Below are positions 13,334-15,449 of a DNA stretch of 15,449 nt, piece after piece. Below the pieces are notes generated by a model. It saw nothing but the letters and a program-made list of their open reading frames with translations. It searched no databases and was not told where the DNA came from. The position numbers were made by a program, and so were the translations under genes. The stretch comes from an uncultured Rivibacter sp. (GTDB lineage: Bacteria; Pseudomonadota; Gammaproteobacteria; Burkholderiales; Burkholderiaceae): the NCBI GenBank assembly GCA_946481025.1, contig CAMLNA010000108.1:1-15449 (forward strand). Reading direction: 5' to 3'. Position 1 is the first letter of the stretch, and every line of letters starts with the position of its first letter.

Positions 13334-14605
13334 TCAGTCGCTGCACGCCGGTGCTGCGGCGGCTGCGTGTTGCGCGGGGCCGCCTTCGCCGCCGCGGTGG
13401 TCGAGCCCGGTCAGGAAGCGGGCCTTCAGGCGGCATTCGTCATACTCCGACGCGGCCTCGCTGTCGAGCACGATGCCCGCGCCGATGCCCAGCCGGGCCG
13501 GCGCGAAGCCATGCCGGCGTTCGCCCAGCACCAGCGTGCGGATCGCCACCGAGAGGCAGAAGTCGCCGCAGGCAGCTCCGTCGCGCGGCGCGTCGATCCA
13601 GCCGATGGCGCCGGTGTACAGGCCCCGGGGCGTGGTTTCGAGCCGTGCGATCAGCTCCATGGTGTGGTGCTTGGGCGCGCCGGTGATCGAGCCGCACGGG
13701 AAGGTGGCGCGCAGCAGGTCGGCGAAGGAGAGTTCGCCCTGCAGCTGCGCCTGCACCGTCGAGGTCATCTGGAACACCGTGGGGTGCGACTCGATGTTGA
13801 ACAGCTGCGGCACCTTCACCGAGCCGATGCGCGCGATGCGGCCCAGGTCGTTGCGCAGCAGGTCCACGATCATCAGGTTCTCGGCGCGGTTCTTCTCGTC
13901 GTTGGCCAGCCAGCGGGCCATCTCGCTGTCGCCCTCGGCGGTGCGCATGCGCGGGGCCGTGCCCTTCATCGGCCGCGCGGTCAGCAGGCCGGCCTCGTGC
14001 TTCAGGAAGAGCTCCGGCGAACACGAGAGCACGTGGCGCGGGCCGCCGTCGCCGGGCAGGGTGACCAGCGCGCCATACGGCACCGGCTGGCGCGCGCGCA
14101 GCCGGCGGTACAGCGCCAGCGGCGACCCCCAGGCCTGGCCGTCGAGGCGGTAGGTGTAGTTGATCTGGTAGGTCTCGCCGTCGCGGATGTATTCATGGAC
14201 CGCCTCGATGGCCCGGCGGAATTCCGGCCAGTCCACGCTGGCGCGCATCTGCGACACGCCGGCCGGGGTGGGCGTGTCGCTCGCCTCGTCGCGCTCGCGC
14301 AGCCACTCGTCGACCTGCAGCTTCGACAGGCGCGCCAGGCGTTCGAACATCAGCAGGCGCAGCGAGGCGCCGTCGCCTGTGGGCAGCGCCTCGTGACCCG
14401 CGCGCAGCAGCTTCGCTCCCCATTCGTAGTCGGCCAGCACCACCGCATGCAGGCCCGCGCGCTGGTCGGCCAGGGCTGCGGCCCACACCGCGTCGAGCGT
14501 GGCCGGGTCGGTGCAGCGGTGCTCACGCACGAAGCCGGTGTAGAGCCGGCTGGTGGGTTGCAGGGTGCTCGCGTTGCGGTCGTCGAGCAGGGCCCAGCTT
14601 CTCAT
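13334..14605 (-). CDS. pabB: Aminodeoxychorismate synthase component I
   Basis: Protein of 423 residues of the chorismate-binding family. It converts chorismate plus ammonia (supplied by a PabA glutaminase) to 4-amino-4-deoxychorismate, the precursor of p-aminobenzoate for folate and, in methylotrophs, tetrahydromethanopterin. The motif P-M-K214-G-T has Lys where anthranilate synthases have Ala, which points to PabB rather than TrpE. GSITGAPK (305-312), DLLRNDLGR (248-256), EYDEC (387-391) and IGAGIVLDSEAAS are intact. No PabC lyase domain is fused and neither pabA nor pabC is nearby. A longer frame exists upstream, but the ATG at 14605 follows AAGGAG at good spacing. The last 20 residues are rich in Ala and Gly and look dispensable. 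Dedicated supply of p-aminobenzoate for the C1 cofactor is inference. Confidence 0.93.
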   Translation of the reverse strand: MRSWALLDDRNASTLQPTSRLYTGFVREHRCTDPATLDAVWAAALADQRAGLHAVVLADYEWGAKLLRAGHEALPTGDGASLRLLMFERLARLSKLQVDEWLRERDEASDTPTPAGVSQMRASVDWPEFRRAIEAVHEYIRDGETYQINYTYRLDGQAWGSPLALYRRLRARQPVPYGALVTLPGDGGPRHVLSCSPELFLKHEAGLLTARPMKGTAPRMRTAEGDSEMARWLANDEKNRAENLMIVDLLRNDLGRIARIGSVKVPQLFNIESHPTVFQMTSTVQAQLQGELSFADLLRATFPCGSITGAPKHHTMELIARLETTPRGLYTGAIGWIDAPRDGAACGDFCLSVAIRTLVLGERRHGFAPARLGIGAGIVLDSEAASEYDECRLKARFLTGLDHRGGEGGPAQHAAAAAPACSD

Positions 14606-14624
14606 GATCGGCTCCTTGAAATGC

Positions 14625-14643
14625 TTCACCGCGGCGCGGTGAA
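14625..14643. repeat. Hairpin in the pabB leader
   Basis: TTCACCGC (14625-14632) and GCGGTGAA (14636-14643) are perfect 8-bp inverted arms around a 3-base loop. The structure ends about 20 bases before the pabB ATG, just upstream of its Shine-Dalgarno sequence. It could influence translation of pabB or be a remnant of a dispersed repeat, since its right arm merges into the 17-bp direct repeat. Confidence 0.65.
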
Positions 14644-14652
14644 GGTATTCGG
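14636..14652. repeat. 17-bp direct repeat, copy 1
   Basis: GCGGTGAAGGTATTCGG here recurs exactly at 14866-14882, 230 bp away. The two copies flank the whole palindromic segment. This could be a footprint of insertion or a shared end of the repeat element; it is longer than the usual target duplication of insertion sequences. Confidence 0.8.
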
Positions 14653-14675
14653 CATCTCCCTCGCAAACAGCAACC

Positions 14676-14744
14676 CCGTTCGCCCTGAGGTATCGAAGGG
14701 CCGCCACCAACCGTCGCGGGGCTTCGATACCTCAGCCCGAACGG
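14676..14744. repeat. REP-like inverted repeat
   Basis: Arms at 14676-14698 and 14722-14744 are 23 bases each and reverse-complementary with two mismatches, separated by 23 bp. The shared core is CTGAGGTATCGAAG, preceded by CCGTTCG. It resembles the dispersed REP-type palindromes with a GTTCG-CTGAG-TCGAAG pattern that I recall from many proteobacterial genomes, often mobilised by a RAYT transposase. No transposase is in the window. Confidence 0.8.
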
Positions 14745-14780
14745 AGGGTGGCTGTGCGCCATGGCGGGAACCCCAATTCA

Positions 14781-14873
14781 TTCACCACGGAGACGCGGAG
14801 AGCGCGGAGGACCACGGAGAAAGCCAGAGGTCTTCTCTGCGTGCCTCCGCGTCCTCCGCGCCTCTGCGGTGAA
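14781..14873. repeat. Long imperfect hairpin of GCGGAG units
   Basis: Arms at 14781-14821 and 14833-14873 are 41 bases each, and 32 positions match as reverse complements; the loop is 11 bases. Each arm is built from near-repeats of CGCGGAG/CACGGAG. This resembles a dispersed family beginning ACCACGGAGACACGGAG that I recall from intergenic regions of diverse bacteria. It lies about 40 bp past the fae stop and could stabilise or end that transcript, though there is no U-tract. Confidence 0.8.
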
Positions 14874-14882
14874 GGTATTCGG
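14866..14882. repeat. 17-bp direct repeat, copy 2
   Basis: Exact second copy of the sequence at 14636-14652. Its left part is the outer end of the right arm of the GCGGAG hairpin, so the motif may belong to that repeat family and not be a target duplication. Confidence 0.8.
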
Positions 14883-14914
14883 TGCGCGCCAACTTGCTGC
14901 CCTGTTTCATCGAG

Positions 14915-15448
14915 CTAGCTCCAGTCGTCCATGTCGTGCCTGATCTTGTGGCGGTTGGCGATCAGCTCGTCCACGGTCGGCTCGTTGGCCAGTGCGCGCC
15001 GCAGCGCCAGCTTGGTGGCCTCGTAGTTGGTGCGGTACATGTCCTTGCGGTCGAGCTCCGCATGCGTGGCGCAGCGCGGGTCGATCCACACCAGGCTCAC
15101 GATGCACAGCTCGTTGGCCAGCTGGCGCGGGATCACGCCTTCGATCAGGCAGTCCACCACCGCGTCGGCCGTGGCCGACTGCACCACTCCGCCGAACAGG
15201 TTGACGTTGGCCATGTCCTTGAGCGTCACCTTGGGCACGATCATCGTCACCGGCCGCACCAGCTGGTTGCAGGCGCGGATGGCGAACATCGCGGTGTGGC
15301 CCTTGGTCTGCGCCATCATGTTCGCGAAGGCCTGGCCCACCGGCCCGTCGGTGCGGCCGATCAGCACCTCCGGCATCGCGTCGGTGAACTGGCCTTCGGC
15401 GGCCAGCACGGTGGCTTCGCCGGCATGGAAGAGGTAGTCGCTGCTCAT
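14915..15448 (-). CDS. fae: Formaldehyde-activating enzyme homologue (divergent)
   Basis: Protein of 177 residues, near the usual Fae length. Fae speeds the condensation of formaldehyde with tetrahydromethanopterin to methylene-H4MPT in the cytoplasm, the entry of the C1 oxidation pathway in many methylotrophs. Family features visible are GEATV near the start, VLIG followed by GPVGQAFANMM (about 28-45), K73-VTLKD (beside the Fae KVTI motif), LFG followed by ADAVVDCLIEGVIP, and YRTNYEATKLALRRAL at the end. Two things are off. The His of the EVAHIDLIIG motif, proposed as the acid catalyst (His17 in the Methylobacterium protein), aligns with Met25 in TDAMPEVLIG, and the MFGPAQ motif is LFGGVV. 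It is probably a paralogue of the fae2/fae3 kind whose activity is uncertain. The ATG at 15448 is almost at the window edge, so its upstream region is not visible. Confidence 0.88.
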   Translation of the reverse strand: MSSDYLFHAGEATVLAAEGQFTDAMPEVLIGRTDGPVGQAFANMMAQTKGHTAMFAIRACNQLVRPVTMIVPKVTLKDMANVNLFGGVVQSATADAVVDCLIEGVIPRQLANELCIVSLVWIDPRCATHAELDRKDMYRTNYEATKLALRRALANEPTVDELIANRHKIRHDMDDWS

Positions 15449-15449
15449 G

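Larger units (their letters stand above)
14606..14914. other. 309-bp intergenic region made mostly of palindromic repeats
   Basis: Between the fae homologue and pabB I see no gene. The region holds three palindromic structures and one 17-bp direct repeat, listed separately, which together fill most of it. Both neighbours read on the minus strand, so these structures lie in the fae 3' region and the pabB 5' region of any read-through transcript. Confidence 0.8.

Noticed and set aside
13334..14605. Anthranilate synthase component I (trpE) or isochorismate synthase for the chorismate-binding gene.
   Set aside because: The PMKGT motif carries the Lys typical of aminodeoxychorismate synthase, where TrpE has Ala. 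There are no trp or siderophore genes nearby.
14606..14914. CRISPR array or transposase remnant in the repeat-rich gap.
   Set aside because: The repeats are inverted and imperfect, not regularly spaced direct repeats with unique spacers, and no coding remnant of a transposase is visible.
14606..14914. Intrinsic terminators at the hairpins near pabB and fae.
   Set aside because: The stems are strong but none is followed by a run of T on the minus strand, so they are listed as repeats only.
1..15449. tRNA, rRNA or riboswitch.
   Set aside because: I looked for tRNA-like arms and known riboswitch cores in the gaps and saw none; the gaps are short and filled with GC-rich palindromes.

Overview
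The window is about 15.4 kb of very GC-rich, densely coding DNA. It looks like a chromosome segment of a methylotrophic betaproteobacterium, probably Burkholderiales (Comamonadaceae, or the Methylibium/Rubrivivax group). The evidence is the gene content: a methanol-dehydrogenase maturation operon (moxR/mxaR-mxaS-mxaA-mxaC-mxaK-mxaL), a quinoprotein-associated SoxYZ-type relay locus, an MxaD-like protein, a formaldehyde-activating-enzyme homologue and pterin-related genes. The lineage is inferred from gene style and repeat types, not from a marker gene.

Layout. Positions 1-455 (+) hold the 3' end of a class II fructose-bisphosphate aldolase. From 5762 down to 427 (-) six mxa-type genes form one tight operon, with four successive ATGA start/stop overlaps, and its last gene overlaps the aldolase tail-to-tail by 29 bp. 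Upstream of moxR are a hairpin-rich spacer and a small exported protein (6277-5954, -). Divergent from this is a short chemotaxis receptor with almost no periplasmic part (6510-7622, +). From 10998 down to 7635 (-) is a four-gene locus of exported proteins: an intact metallo-beta-lactamase-fold hydrolase, a fused SoxY-SoxZ carrier, a second MBL-fold protein that has lost every recognisable metal ligand, and a DUF2380/DUF3280-like protein with a CxxC motif. A group II PLP-dependent decarboxylase-like gene (11052-12437, +) is divergent from it. From 14605 down to 12443 (-) lie pabB, a pterin-4a-carbinolamine dehydratase and an mxaD-like gene. A 309-bp gap with two families of palindromic repeats follows, then a divergent fae homologue (15448-14915, -).

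How the genes fit together. The mxa genes encode a MoxR AAA+ ATPase and VWA/DUF58 partners, known as factors for maturation (calcium insertion) of PQQ methanol dehydrogenase. The SoxYZ/MBL locus belongs to a set known to travel with PQQ alcohol dehydrogenases. Fae acts on the formaldehyde such enzymes produce, using tetrahydromethanopterin; p-aminobenzoate, whose precursor PabB makes, is a building block of that cofactor and of folate. No dehydrogenase structural gene (mxaF, xoxF or mdh2), cytochrome or PQQ synthesis gene lies inside the window, so the catalytic partner must be elsewhere.

The points most worth checking are the ligand-less MBL paralogue beside an intact one, the Fae homologue with Met at the position I align to the catalytic His, and the compound repeat region between fae and pabB.
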